DNA of 64,000 nucleotides, from positions 62,001-126,000 of the forward strand of contig CAUBPS010000003.1 in assembly GCA_958437935.1 (NCBI GenBank). Reading direction: 5' to 3'. Shown one piece after another: positions 35,698 to 44,009 of this stretch; position 1 is the stretch's first letter, and the number at the start of each line of letters is the position of its first letter. Under the pieces are notes generated by a model. It saw nothing but the letters and a program-made list of their open reading frames with translations, made no database searches and was not told the DNA's origin. Source of the stretch: an uncultured Collinsella sp. Its GTDB lineage: Bacteria > Actinomycetota > Coriobacteriia > Coriobacteriales > Coriobacteriaceae. The translations under genes and the position numbers were made by a program.

Positions 35698-36840
35698 TTA
35701 GGAACGCTGCTGCGGCTTCCAGGAGCCCACGTTGGCGTCGTACTGATTCAGCGCGCTGTTGCCGCCCTGTGCGATGGGCGCCAGGATATCGCTTTGGTGG
35801 GAACTCATCGACTCACCATCGGGAATGGCCAGCGAGATATCCCAGCTCTGACAGATCACGTCGACACGCTCGTACATCCACTCGGCAAGCTGCTTTAAGT
35901 GGGCGATGTCATCCGCATAGACCGTATCGTCTTGGTACTTAAGGTTGTTGAGCTCATCTTGCGTCTTTTTGATCTGGTCGCGCAGGGCGTAAGCACTCTG
36001 CGACAGCTCCTGACGGGTGGACAGCGGCGTTCGAAGATAGCCGTTGTTAAAAGAATCGATGACCTCGCCGATCTGGTCCTCGTCACCGTAGGACACGATG
36101 GCCTGATACAGACCGTCGAGCCTGGTATAGAGCTGATCATCGGTCAGCACGGTTTCTTCCTGGACCACCTCGGCAGAATCGTCCTGCTTGGTATCGTCCT
36201 CAGTCGCCTCACCCTTTTGGCGCGTAGGGAAGGTCGTCTGCGCGGCCTGGCCAAACTGGTCATAGAAGCCGGGCATAACACCCATGGGATCGGTCGTCAC
36301 GAACCAATAGGCACCACCGCACACAAAGGCAAGGACCGCGATGATAATGAGCGGCTTGGGGATATGACGCTTGTGCTTGTGATAGGCGTCCTCGTCGGGA
36401 TGCACCTTGCGCTTGGGTTTTTGGGCTTCGTCATGCAGGGAAACGGGCGTGGGAATATCGACCTTGGGGATACCGAAATCCTTATCGAAAGCCGGCAGCA
36501 CGCAGGTCTCGTTGGGATCGGCAGCGTCCGAAAGAACCGCGGCAGCCGAGGCGGGCGCATGAGGCACCTCGGTATCGATCTGCTCTTGCGTTAGGCGCGG
36601 AAAGCCCGCCGTGCGGCCCGCTGCCAGGTCGGATGCGGCCGCGTCCTCGGAGAGGATACCCGGAGCGGGGCGTCCGCATTTGGGACACGTACGATCATGC
36701 GGAGAAAGACGGGCACCGCAGCCCTCGCAGAACACGAACTCGGTGTGCTCGGGACCATCGCCCGGACCCACATAGGCGTTGCAGTAGGGGCAGAACGAGG
36801 CGCCGTCCTCGATAGTCTTAAGGCAATGCGGGCAGATCAC
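35698..36840 (-). CDS. Double zinc-ribbon single-pass membrane protein
   Basis: Function unknown. The 380-aa protein starts with two zinc ribbons (ICPHCLKT…FCPYCNAY and FCEGCGAR…CPKCGRPA, within residues 1-60), then a low-complexity linker, a basic stretch, one membrane helix (LIIIAVLAFVCGGAYWF) and a ~180-aa helical outer domain. GTG at 36840 is chosen because AAAGAGGA lies five bases upstream and translation starts MICPHC. An earlier TTG (36861) would place the ribosome site inside the gene. Confidence 0.82.
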   Translation of the reverse strand: MICPHCLKTIEDGASFCPYCNAYVGPGDGPEHTEFVFCEGCGARLSPHDRTCPKCGRPAPGILSEDAAASDLAAGRTAGFPRLTQEQIDTEVPHAPASAAAVLSDAADPNETCVLPAFDKDFGIPKVDIPTPVSLHDEAQKPKRKVHPDEDAYHKHKRHIPKPLIIIAVLAFVCGGAYWFVTTDPMGVMPGFYDQFGQAAQTTFPTRQKGEATEDDTKQDDSAEVVQEETVLTDDQLYTRLDGLYQAIVSYGDEDQIGEVIDSFNNGYLRTPLSTRQELSQSAYALRDQIKKTQDELNNLKYQDDTVYADDIAHLKQLAEWMYERVDVICQSWDISLAIPDGESMSSHQSDILAPIAQGGNSALNQYDANVGSWKPQQRS

Positions 36841-36943
36841 GGCATCCTCTTTTCGAAGCAATTCAAATAATCGAGGTTAGAGCATAACATCGCCACGGCC
36901 CCATAGGAGCAAGGCACCAATTCAACATCGCCAGGGCGCGTAG

Positions 36944-39667
36944 TTACTTCTTCTTTTTGCTTGGCATCGAGACTTTGATGCCTTGGGCGGACTTGGTCAC
37001 GCGAGAGCGCTTGGCTCCGGTACTCTTCTTTTTCTTGGGCTGGGCCTGGGCCACGCCCTCGAGTGCACGGGACTCGGCCTCGCGAGCGGTGCGGTCTTCG
37101 CGGCGCTGCGCCATGTCGGCGGCGACGCGCTTGGCAAAACGCTCGGCTGTCGAACCCGTCGAGCTCACCTTGCCGCCACCGCGACCCAGGTGGACGCGCA
37201 CACCACGGCCAAAACCAGTTGCGGCATGACGACGACGCGGCTTGAGCGAATCCATCATCGTGGCGAGCTTAAAGAACACCGAGCAGGTAAAGACCACGAT
37301 AACAGCCAAGATAACCATCTGGCCCATCGACAGGTTGGCAATAGACAGCAGCTCCGGGAATCCGATAACGCCCACCAGGATGCCGGCGACTACAAACACA
37401 AAGAGCACCACACGTAAGGGCGTGAGAGGCTGCGAGATGCGCCAGATTAGGCTGACGCTCGCCGCGCACGACGTAAGCAGGCACATCGTAGACAGCGTGA
37501 GCTGGCTAAAGCCAAACACGCGCGCCACAAAGATGTCGAGCGCCGCAGCCAAAATGACCGCAATCGACGCCGGCAGTGCACGCTTGAGTACGTTGCTCAA
37601 AAACGCACCCTTCACACGAGCATTGTTGGGCTCCAGGCCCAACACAAAGCCCGGCGCGCCGATGCAGAAGAAGTTAATGAGCGTCATCTGGATGGGCTCG
37701 AAGGGGTACGGCGGCAGCGCGATACACAGCGCCGCCAGGCCCATCGAGAACAGCGTCTTGGTCAGGAACAGTGAGGCCGAACGCTGCAGGTTGTTGATGG
37801 AGCGACGGCCCTCGGCCACCACGGCGGGCATCGAGGCAAAATCGTTGTCGACGAGTACGATTTCGGCCACATTACGCGCGGCATCGGAGCCGGCCGCCAT
37901 GGCGACGGAGCAGTCGGCCTCCTTGAGCGCCAGCACGTCGTTGACGCCGTCGCCCGTCATGGCCACGGTGTGCTCGCGGCGCTTGAGCGCCTGCACGAGC
38001 TCGCGCTTCTGCTGCGGGGTCACACGACCAAAGACATGGTAGCGGTCCACTGCGGCATCGAGCTTGGCCGGCGTATCGAGCGTCGTGGCGTCCACATAAG
38101 CGTCCGCCCCCGGCACGCCCACCACGCGCGCGATCGACGACACCGTACGCGGGTCGTCGCCGCTGATCACGTTGAGGGTCACGCCCTGCTCGTTAAAGTA
38201 GCCGATGGTCTCGGCCGCCGAGGTACGAATCTCGTCGCGGATGGTCACAAATCCCACGGGCTCGGCCTCGCCCACCATATCCCCATCGGGCGTAAAGCCG
38301 TCCACGCGCGCCACCACGAGCACGCGGCAGGTATCGGCAAGCTCGGCGACACGGTTCTCGACCTGGGCAAACGCACGATCAGAGAGCACAAATTGCGCGG
38401 CGCCCATTACGTAGGAGCCCTGCGCAAAAGAAGCGCCGCTCCATTTTTTAGACGACGAGAATGGAATGACCGACAGCGGCTCGGACACCTCGACCGGGCG
38501 ATCGGCGTAATAGTTGAGCAGCGCCTGGCAGGTCTCGTTGGCATCGGCCGAAGTCGCACGTGCCACGTTAGCCAGCGCAAAATCGAGCACTGTGGTATCG
38601 ACGGGAACAGCCGCCTCGTCCGAGTCCACGCCAAAGCCAACACCCTCAACAGGCAGCGGATACGTGCCCTCGACCTCCATACGGCCCGACGTGATGGTGC
38701 CCGTCTTGTCCAGGCACAGCACGTCGACGCGAGCGAGTGTCTCGATGCAGTAGAGCTGCTGTGCCAGCACCTTGCGGCGGGCCAGGCGCACCGTGGCGAT
38801 GGCGAGCACCGACGAAGTCAGCAGCACCAGGCCTTGCGGGATCATACCCAGCAGGGCGCCCACCGTGGACAGCAGCGCCGACGAAGGCACATGACCGGCC
38901 AACAGCTCGGAGAAGCACCACGAAAGCGCGCTATCGCCCGGGGTTCCCGCGGCATCCCACAGCTCGCTCACACTCGAGGCAAACAACGCCAAACCGAGCG
39001 GGATCATGATGATGCTCGCAAAGCGCACGATGGCGTTCAGCGCGTTCATGATCTCGGAATTAACCTTTTTGACGTACTTGGCCTCGTTATTAATTTTGGC
39101 CACGTAGTTGTCGGCGCCGACATGGATCACGCGGGCGCGCAGCAGGCCCGAGTCGATAAAGCTGCCGCTCATGAGCTCAGAGCCTGGCTGTTTCTTAATA
39201 AGGTCGCTCTCGCCCGTCAGCAGGCTCTCGTTCACGAGCGCCTCGCCCGACACCACCACGGCGTCGGCGGGAATCTGGTCGCCGCGCCCCAAGCGGATGA
39301 TGTCGTCGAGCACGATCTGGTCCAGGCCGAGCTCCACCTCGGCGCCGTCGCGCACCGCGATGGCCTTCTTGGAGGTCAGCAGCGTGAGCTTATCGACCAT
39401 CTTCTTGGAACGCATGGACTGAATGACGCCAATAGCGGTGTTCAAGAACACCACGAACAGGAACGTCAGATTCTTAAACGAACCGGTCAAAATGACCAGG
39501 AAAGCCAAGATCACGTTGATCAAATTGAACAGCGTGCAGAGGTTCTCGATGATGAGCTCTTTGACCGACTTGGTCTTGAGTTCCATGTTGCGGTTGATTT
39601 TACCGGCGGCGATACGCTCCTCGACCTCGGCGGTTGAGAGTCCGCGCTCGATATCCGTTGCTGCCAT
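36944..39667 (-). CDS. P-type cation-transporting ATPase (CtpE-like)
   Basis: Membrane ATP-driven cation pump. The 907-aa protein has LLTGESDL (actuator), MIPQGLVLLTSS (the membrane PEGL motif as PQGL), the phosphorylation site LCLDKTGTITSG, VTPQQKRELVQAL and TGDGVNDVLALKEADCSVAM. The IPQGLVLLTS variant resembles the mycobacterial CtpE calcium ATPase type; substrate is inferred only. The C-terminus carries an extra ~90-residue Lys/Arg-rich tail ending KKKK. An intrinsic terminator-like hairpin lies 32 bases upstream of the start. It is the last host gene before the prophage. Confidence 0.88.
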   Translation of the reverse strand: MAATDIERGLSTAEVEERIAAGKINRNMELKTKSVKELIIENLCTLFNLINVILAFLVILTGSFKNLTFLFVVFLNTAIGVIQSMRSKKMVDKLTLLTSKKAIAVRDGAEVELGLDQIVLDDIIRLGRGDQIPADAVVVSGEALVNESLLTGESDLIKKQPGSELMSGSFIDSGLLRARVIHVGADNYVAKINNEAKYVKKVNSEIMNALNAIVRFASIIMIPLGLALFASSVSELWDAAGTPGDSALSWCFSELLAGHVPSSALLSTVGALLGMIPQGLVLLTSSVLAIATVRLARRKVLAQQLYCIETLARVDVLCLDKTGTITSGRMEVEGTYPLPVEGVGFGVDSDEAAVPVDTTVLDFALANVARATSADANETCQALLNYYADRPVEVSEPLSVIPFSSSKKWSGASFAQGSYVMGAAQFVLSDRAFAQVENRVAELADTCRVLVVARVDGFTPDGDMVGEAEPVGFVTIRDEIRTSAAETIGYFNEQGVTLNVISGDDPRTVSSIARVVGVPGADAYVDATTLDTPAKLDAAVDRYHVFGRVTPQQKRELVQALKRREHTVAMTGDGVNDVLALKEADCSVAMAAGSDAARNVAEIVLVDNDFASMPAVVAEGRRSINNLQRSASLFLTKTLFSMGLAALCIALPPYPFEPIQMTLINFFCIGAPGFVLGLEPNNARVKGAFLSNVLKRALPASIAVILAAALDIFVARVFGFSQLTLSTMCLLTSCAASVSLIWRISQPLTPLRVVLFVFVVAGILVGVIGFPELLSIANLSMGQMVILAVIVVFTCSVFFKLATMMDSLKPRRRHAATGFGRGVRVHLGRGGGKVSSTGSTAERFAKRVAADMAQRREDRTAREAESRALEGVAQAQPKKKKSTGAKRSRVTKSAQGIKVSMPSKKKK

Positions 39668-39698
39668 ACCACGTCCCATCACGTCGCGTCGGTATAAG

Positions 39699-39731
39699 AA
39701 AAACCGCCCGGACCATGCGAGGTTCGGACGG
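39699..39731 (-). terminator. Intrinsic terminator-like hairpin just upstream of the P-type ATPase
   Basis: CCGTCCGAACC and GGTCCGGGCGG pair with two wobble/mismatch positions around a 6-base loop, then five T on the minus strand. It may end a host transcript from before prophage insertion, or act as an attenuator in the ATPase leader. Confidence 0.6.
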
Positions 39732-39844
39732 TCTTACGTTCGATGGTGCCCCGTCTGCATAGATTCTAGAACCGAGATCTGCGCCGTTGGGACCGTCGTG
39801 CTGCTCAGGATACCACGGGCGGCGTAGCGACACCTTTTCTCGAG
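39732..39844. other. Probable host-prophage junction (attL region)
   Basis: This 113-bp stretch lies between a terminator-like hairpin at the host ATPase and the terminator of the prophage lysis operon. No gene or tRNA is seen. The left attachment site should be here or very close, but its core cannot be fixed without the right end. Confidence 0.4.
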
Positions 39845-39874
39845 AAAAAACCCGCCCGGGATAACCCGAGCGGG
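39845..39874 (-). terminator. Intrinsic terminator of the prophage late operon
   Basis: CCCGCTCGGG and CCCGGGCGGG (10-bp stem with one G-T pair, TTAT loop) are followed by six T on the minus strand. It lies just past the last phage ORF. Confidence 0.88.
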
Positions 39875-39880
39875 CTGCGA

Positions 39881-39970
39881 CTAATGCCGGTTGATGCTCA
39901 CGATGCAGAGCCCGATTGTCGCCACGGCGCCGCCGAAGAGCGCGCCGAGGACGAAGGCCAACGCGACCAT
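39881..39970 (-). CDS. 29-aa phage membrane peptide (DUF3789-like)
   Basis: A tiny frame starts two bases after the endolysin stop and encodes one hydrophobic helix, MVALAFVLGALFGGAVATIG…, ending INRH. Length and pattern resemble DUF3789 peptides seen next to phage lysis genes. No separate ribosome site is clear, so it would rely on coupling to the endolysin. It ends directly before the late terminator. A lysis-assisting role is a guess. Confidence 0.45.
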   Translation of the reverse strand: MVALAFVLGALFGGAVATIGLCIVSINRH

Positions 39971-39971
39971 G

Positions 39972-41045
39972 CTAGTACGGGTTGCCGTCGGTGACGCAGA
40001 CCTGCAGGCGGTCGAGCGGCTCGCCGCAGATACCGGCGTAGTCGTCGCCGCTATAGGTAGAGCCGTCGTCGCACACGGTGTCCAGCCATCCGGCGCGCGC
40101 AGTGGTCTGGGAGCGGTACCACGCCTGCTTGTACCCCTCGCCGCCCGGCGTCACGTAGTACATGCGCACGCCGTCGATGGTGTGGCCGACGATACCGGCG
40201 CAGCCGTTCACGGTGTCGGCGCGGTCGCCCTCGGTCACATAGTCGAGCCAGCCGTCCTCGACGGTGTGGACCTGATACTTGAGCGTACCGCGATCAACTC
40301 GGGCGCAAAGGAGGTCGTGCTGTCGGCACGGGTAGCCCGCGAAGCCGTCGCCGCCGGCACCGAAGTCAGTCACCTCGTCCAGCCAGCCGCCGCCCTTGAG
40401 GTGCAGCGAGTAGTGTACGGGAACACGGGCGCCAGTGGAGCGAGGGAAACCGCCCGGCGCGCCCTGCGACGCCGAAGGCGCAGCGGGGGTCGCCGCGGGC
40501 CGCACGGTCGGCGCGGACGGCTGCGTGCCGCCGACCATCGCGTCGTACCACTCGACGGCGCGCTGCATGTAGTGGTCGCGCTGCGAGCCAGCCAGCTCGC
40601 CGGGGCAGGCCGTGGACGACCAGTGCTTGTGCGGGAACACGTTCGCCATCCATGCCGGGCGGCCCAGCCCGTAGTACAGGCACAGCGCCGCCACGAGATG
40701 CGCGCCGCTCTCGATGGCGGCCTCGTGCACCGTCCACGGGCCGCGCGCGCTGTTAGCGTGCTCGATGCTGATGGTGGTATCGTTGCCGCCGCCCGAGCCG
40801 ATGCCGTCGCCGCAGGCGTAGGCGCGGTCGGTGTCGTTGACGTGCTGCACGATGTAGCCGTTGCGGTCGACCGAGTAGTGAGCCGAGCATCCGTTGGCGG
40901 CCCAGATGCCGTTGCACTGGCTTGCGTTGAGGTCGCCCGCCATGTGATGGATCGTGACGCCCTTGATGCCGAAGGGACGACCAGCCGAGAAATTGCAGCC
41001 GAGAAGCATGTACTCGTCGGGCTGCACGTTTGCGAAATCTGCCAT
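39972..41045 (-). CDS. Phage endolysin, N-acetylmuramoyl-L-alanine amidase
   Basis: Cell-wall hydrolase for phage release. The 357-aa protein has an N-terminal amidase_2 (PGRP-like) domain: zinc ligands in TIHHMAGDL, SAHYSVDRNGYIVQHV and HKHWSSTACPG. After a Pro/Ala linker come about two repeats of a wall-binding type (YSLHLKGGGWLDEVTDFGAGGDGFAG, YQVHTVEDGWLDYVTEGD…, with ‘GWLD’ three times). Start at 41045 overlaps the holin stop (TAATG) with AAGGAGG inside the holin gene. Confidence 0.93.
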   Translation of the reverse strand: MADFANVQPDEYMLLGCNFSAGRPFGIKGVTIHHMAGDLNASQCNGIWAANGCSAHYSVDRNGYIVQHVNDTDRAYACGDGIGSGGGNDTTISIEHANSARGPWTVHEAAIESGAHLVAALCLYYGLGRPAWMANVFPHKHWSSTACPGELAGSQRDHYMQRAVEWYDAMVGGTQPSAPTVRPAATPAAPSASQGAPGGFPRSTGARVPVHYSLHLKGGGWLDEVTDFGAGGDGFAGYPCRQHDLLCARVDRGTLKYQVHTVEDGWLDYVTEGDRADTVNGCAGIVGHTIDGVRMYYVTPGGEGYKQAWYRSQTTARAGWLDTVCDDGSTYSGDDYAGICGEPLDRLQVCVTDGNPY

Positions 41046-41350
41046 TAGTCCTCCTTGATGTCGCCGAGCGCGAGCAGCGCGTCGAGCCATTTGTCCGTGA
41101 TGCCGACGCTCTTGAAGGCCGCGTAGGCCACCTGCACGCCGCCGACTGCGGCAAAGATGGACGTCACCCACGCCGATGGGTCGGTGGGCACGCCTCCCGC
41201 CATGGCCGTCAGGGCACCGCACAGCGCCGACGCGGCGATGGCCGTCCAGCGGGCGACATTGCCACTCATGGCCTTCGTCTTGATGGCCTGCACGATGTAT
41301 GGCACCACGAGCACCGTCGCCACCGTGAGGGCCGCCTGAATACCTGTCAT
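41045..41350 (-). CDS. Phage holin-like protein
   Basis: A 101-aa protein with three hydrophobic segments (IQAALTVATVLVVPYIVQAI, WTAIAASALCGALTAMAGG, WVTSIFAAVGGVQVAYAAF) and a charged C-terminus DIKED. Immediately upstream of and overlapping the amidase, it fits a holin that makes membrane lesions for the endolysin. ATG at 41350 follows AGGAG. The exact holin family is not assigned. Confidence 0.75.
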   Translation of the reverse strand: MTGIQAALTVATVLVVPYIVQAIKTKAMSGNVARWTAIAASALCGALTAMAGGVPTDPSAWVTSIFAAVGGVQVAYAAFKSVGITDKWLDALLALGDIKED

Positions 41351-41360
41351 TCGATTACTC

Positions 41361-41774
41361 CTATCTCCCTGTCTCCTTGTCGTAGAGCAAATCCACGCGA
41401 TCGCAGATGTGGTCGACCTTTTGCGCCATTCCCTGGCTGCGCGACTGGCTGTTGACCAGATCGGCGTGGAGCACGTCGTTTGATGCGACAACCGACTCCA
41501 TGAGCGTCTTCATCGCCTCCATGAGGCTGTTCGACCTTTCCATCTGGGCGGCGATACGGCCCTCCATCTGCGAGCGCTCCCGGTCGCGCTGCGCGCGCTC
41601 GTTCACTTCGTCCCGCTTGCGCTCCTCGCGCTTCATGTCGATGCCGGCCTTGCGCTCGTTCTGGCGCTTGTACTCGTCCAGAAATTGCCGCCCGAAATAA
41701 AAGGCGATCAGCGCAAGCAGCACGCCACCGAGCCACCCCGGCCCGTACGGCGCAAAGAGCTTGAGCACCTCCAT
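41361..41774 (-). CDS. Phage membrane-anchored coiled-coil protein
   Basis: The 137-aa protein has an N-terminal membrane helix (GWLGGVLLALIAFYFGRQFL) followed by a long charged coiled coil (KREERKRDEVNERAQRDRERS…). Such proteins are common beside holins and may act in lysis or as a second holin partner. AAGGAGGG lies before the ATG at 41774. Function not known. Confidence 0.65.
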   Translation of the reverse strand: MEVLKLFAPYGPGWLGGVLLALIAFYFGRQFLDEYKRQNERKAGIDMKREERKRDEVNERAQRDRERSQMEGRIAAQMERSNSLMEAMKTLMESVVASNDVLHADLVNSQSRSQGMAQKVDHICDRVDLLYDKETGR

Positions 41775-41794
41775 CCTGAGCGCCCTCCTTCCGC

Positions 41795-41962
41795 CTATTC
41801 GGCCGTGTACTCCTCGCCGGTGATCTCCTTGTACTCGTCGGCGGTAATCCACTTGCACTCGACTGCCTTATGCACTCGTGCCTTGCTCCAAAGAGGTCGG
41901 TCGTGGTACTTCTTGACGAGCGCGAAGTGCTCGGAGTGCTCGTCGGTCTTCTTCGTCGGCAT
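41795..41962 (-). CDS. XkdX family phage protein
   Basis: A 55-aa protein with the pattern LVKKYHDRPLWSKARVHKAV followed by KWITADEYKEITGEEY, matching the short XkdX family found between tail and lysis genes of siphovirus and PBSX-type prophages. Its ATG overlaps the stop of the preceding gene (TAATG). Role unknown. Confidence 0.8.
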   Translation of the reverse strand: MPTKKTDEHSEHFALVKKYHDRPLWSKARVHKAVECKWITADEYKEITGEEYTAE

Positions 41963-42288
41963 TACTGGTCACCCCCGACCGTCATGAGCAGGTAGTCGAT
42001 GTTTGCCGTGTTCTGCTCGGCCTGCGTCGGCTGCGACGCCTGCTCGCGCATCTGGTCGAGCAGCGCCGACACGTCGGGCGTCTCGCCGCTGTCGTAGGCG
42101 GCGAGCGCCGCGGTGTAGGCGAGCTTTCGCGCCTTCCGCTCAGCGTACTCGTCATCGTCGATAACGCCCGCGTCGTGCGCCGCGTCGGGGTCGCCGATCT
42201 GCGACAGCAGATCGCGCAGGGCGTTGACCTCGGCCATGGTGCCATCTTGAAGCTCGTTGGGGCGCGGCGTGTCTTCCTCAGTGTCCAT
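41962..42288 (-). CDS. Phage protein of unknown function (tail-lysis junction)
   Basis: Not recognised by family. The 108-aa acidic protein reads NALRDLLSQIGDPDAAHDAGVI… and ends NIDYLLMTVGGDQ. Its place directly before the XkdX-like gene is typical of small baseplate-associated proteins. GAGGAG precedes the ATG at 42288. Confidence 0.6.
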   Translation of the reverse strand: MDTEEDTPRPNELQDGTMAEVNALRDLLSQIGDPDAAHDAGVIDDDEYAERKARKLAYTAALAAYDSGETPDVSALLDQMREQASQPTQAEQNTANIDYLLMTVGGDQ

Positions 42289-42372
42289 GCGGACTCCTCT
42301 CTTGTCGGGGAATGTGCCGCCATCGTATTGGCGCCGTGAGATTGCCGGGCCGCTTCGATGGGCGCAAAGGAA

Positions 42373-42396
42373 GAAGGCGCGCCGCGGCACGCCTTC
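42373..42396 (-). terminator. Hairpin after the reverse transcriptase gene, likely terminator
   Basis: GAAGGCGTGC and GCGCGCCTTC pair with one mismatch around a short GC loop; the minus strand then reads TTCTTCCTTT. It lies 10 bases past the reverse transcriptase stop and would close the DGR transcript. Confidence 0.6.
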
Positions 42397-42406
42397 GATG
42401 CTTCTG

Positions 42407-43654
42407 TTATTTCGCGGCCGCTTCGCCTAGGCCGCTGCTTTGAGTTGCCGGTTCTCCGCTATTGCGAGGGCTTGCCTCCGCTTGAATCGTCCCTCGGGTT
42501 GGCCTGCATTGAGCACCCCCCCCCTCCCGCGCGAGATTTTCGAACAGGCTGCGGTACAGCGCGTCCATGGCCCGCACGCTGCGGTGCGCGTCCAGCCGCT
42601 TCATGCCGCCGCGCCAGCTCTGGTAGCTCCGCTCAACCTGCTCGGGGGTCATGACGCCATCGGCGACCATGCGGGCCATCTTCTTGAGCTTGCGGCGCTC
42701 CCGCGTTATGGAGTCTCGGCACGGCTTCACGACTATGCGGCCCGTCTCCGTGTAGAAGATGCGCTTCTTCAGCCACGTGAAGCCGCGCGACAGCTTCACT
42801 ACGCGGGTCTTGCGCGGGTTCAGCTCTATGCCCAGCTCGGCGCACTTGCGCCCTATCAGCAGCAGGCACACCTGCAGGTACTCCTTGCTCTCGTGGATCA
42901 GGTAGAAGTCGTCCATATAGCGCCCGTAGGCCTCGGGGCACAGCATCTCGGTCACGTAGTGGTCGATGCGGTTGGGGTGGGCCACCGCGCATATCTGGTT
43001 CGGCTCGCTGCCCAGACCCAGGCCCACCTCGCCCTGTGCGTCTATCAGGCGGTGCTCGAGGGCGACCACGCGCGGATCGAGCAGTGCGCCGGCCACCTGC
43101 CGCTTGACGGGTTCGTGGGCTATGCGGGCGAAGTAATCTGAGAAGTCGCCCAAAAGGATGTATCCCTCGCGCCTGTGCCGCCGCCAGTGGTCGGCCAGGT
43201 GGCGCTTGAGCAGCTTCAGGGCGTAGTCGGTGCCGCGCCCCTTGATGTTGGCGGAGTTGGCCGTTATGAGTGTCGGGACTATCGCGGGTACGAGGGCGTT
43301 CTGAGAAAGCGACTTCTGAATCACTCGCTCTGGGAAGTGCACGGCGCTGATGTGGCGCAGCTTGCCGCGCTCCCACAGGTCGAAGCGGATGAAGCCCCGG
43401 CATATGTCGCGGCCCTCCAGAAGGTCGTTCCTCGATTTGACCGCGTTTCGCAGATAGTCCTTCATATAACGCTGCGTGGAGGACTTCCACATCACGCCGC
43501 CCGCCGCCTGCTTGGAGGCCTTGCAAAGGCTGTTGAGGTCGGCCACGGCCTCAAGGGTGCACGGCTTCACGCGCTCGGCCTTGGCCTTGGCGCGCCTCTC
43601 CTCGCGGCGCTTGCGGCGCGCGGCCCTTCTTTCCTCGGAGTTCATCGAAGGCAC
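42407..43654 (-). CDS. DGR reverse transcriptase
   Basis: Group-II-intron-like reverse transcriptase of a diversity-generating retroelement; it copies TR RNA with errors at adenines. The 415-aa protein has a very basic N-terminus, the palm motif LLGDFSDYFARI (first catalytic Asp, about 168), the DGR-type LGLGSEPNQ in place of other RT forms (about 217-225), the catalytic GRYMDDFYLI (YMDD, about 244) and LNPRKTRVVKLSRGFTWLKK. A GTG at 43654 or ATG at 43645 could start it; both have weak ribosome sites. Lies directly after TR, with Avd and the target gene upstream. Confidence 0.93.
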   Translation of the reverse strand: MPSMNSEERRAARRKRREERRAKAKAERVKPCTLEAVADLNSLCKASKQAAGGVMWKSSTQRYMKDYLRNAVKSRNDLLEGRDICRGFIRFDLWERGKLRHISAVHFPERVIQKSLSQNALVPAIVPTLITANSANIKGRGTDYALKLLKRHLADHWRRHRREGYILLGDFSDYFARIAHEPVKRQVAGALLDPRVVALEHRLIDAQGEVGLGLGSEPNQICAVAHPNRIDHYVTEMLCPEAYGRYMDDFYLIHESKEYLQVCLLLIGRKCAELGIELNPRKTRVVKLSRGFTWLKKRIFYTETGRIVVKPCRDSITRERRKLKKMARMVADGVMTPEQVERSYQSWRGGMKRLDAHRSVRAMDALYRSLFENLAREGGGAQCRPTRGTIQAEASPRNSGEPATQSSGLGEAAAK

Positions 43655-44009
43655 CCCGCACGGCTCTCAGTGTGGCTCTGGCAGCCGCTTGAGGTATGGC
43701 CATGAAACGCGGCGAAGCCACGGAGCGCCGCGCCATGCAAGCAGCGTCCGGCCACCCTCGCGGGGTGCGTATTTACGGGCGCATGCCCGACGGTCGCGCC
43801 TTCCTTCCTCTTCGCGCTCTGCTTTCGGCTCTGGGGCCTACTCGGTCTGGCAATAAGGGAATCCGGGGCGGGGGCGAACCCAGACGTTCGTCGCGGAGTT
43901 GTAGTTGGCATTGCCGTTGTTGTTGACGTAGCACACGTTGGACGACGAGCCACCCATGACGGAACGCAGCCACCAGGTGCACCGATAAACAAGGCGCGAC
44001 CGCCGCCCA
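43655..44009 (-). ncRNA. DGR template-RNA region between avd and RT
   Basis: This 355-bp gap has no credible gene. It holds the template repeat (43863-43986) and about 200 bases between TR and RT, which in BPP-1 forms the RNA segment bound by RT and Avd for priming. Transcription on the minus strand is inferred from gene direction. Frames that run across this stretch mix Asn codons of TR with unrelated sequence and are not protein-like overall. Confidence 0.7.
43863..43986 (-). repeat. DGR template repeat (TR)
   Basis: Aligns without gaps to the last coding part of the tail protein gene (44600-44723). Read on the minus strand in the VR frame it encodes an Asn-rich peptide (…CYVNNNGNANYNSATNVWV) built on AAC codons, the hallmark of a DGR template. 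It ends in the GC-rich TTCGCCCCCGCCCCGG, matching the expected initiation-of-mutagenic-homing region; outside, TR continues ATTCCC where VR has CTTCCT. Confidence 0.93.

Noticed and set aside
39690..39880. tRNA gene as prophage attachment site
   Set aside because: No cloverleaf or CCA-type 3' end was found at the host-prophage junction.
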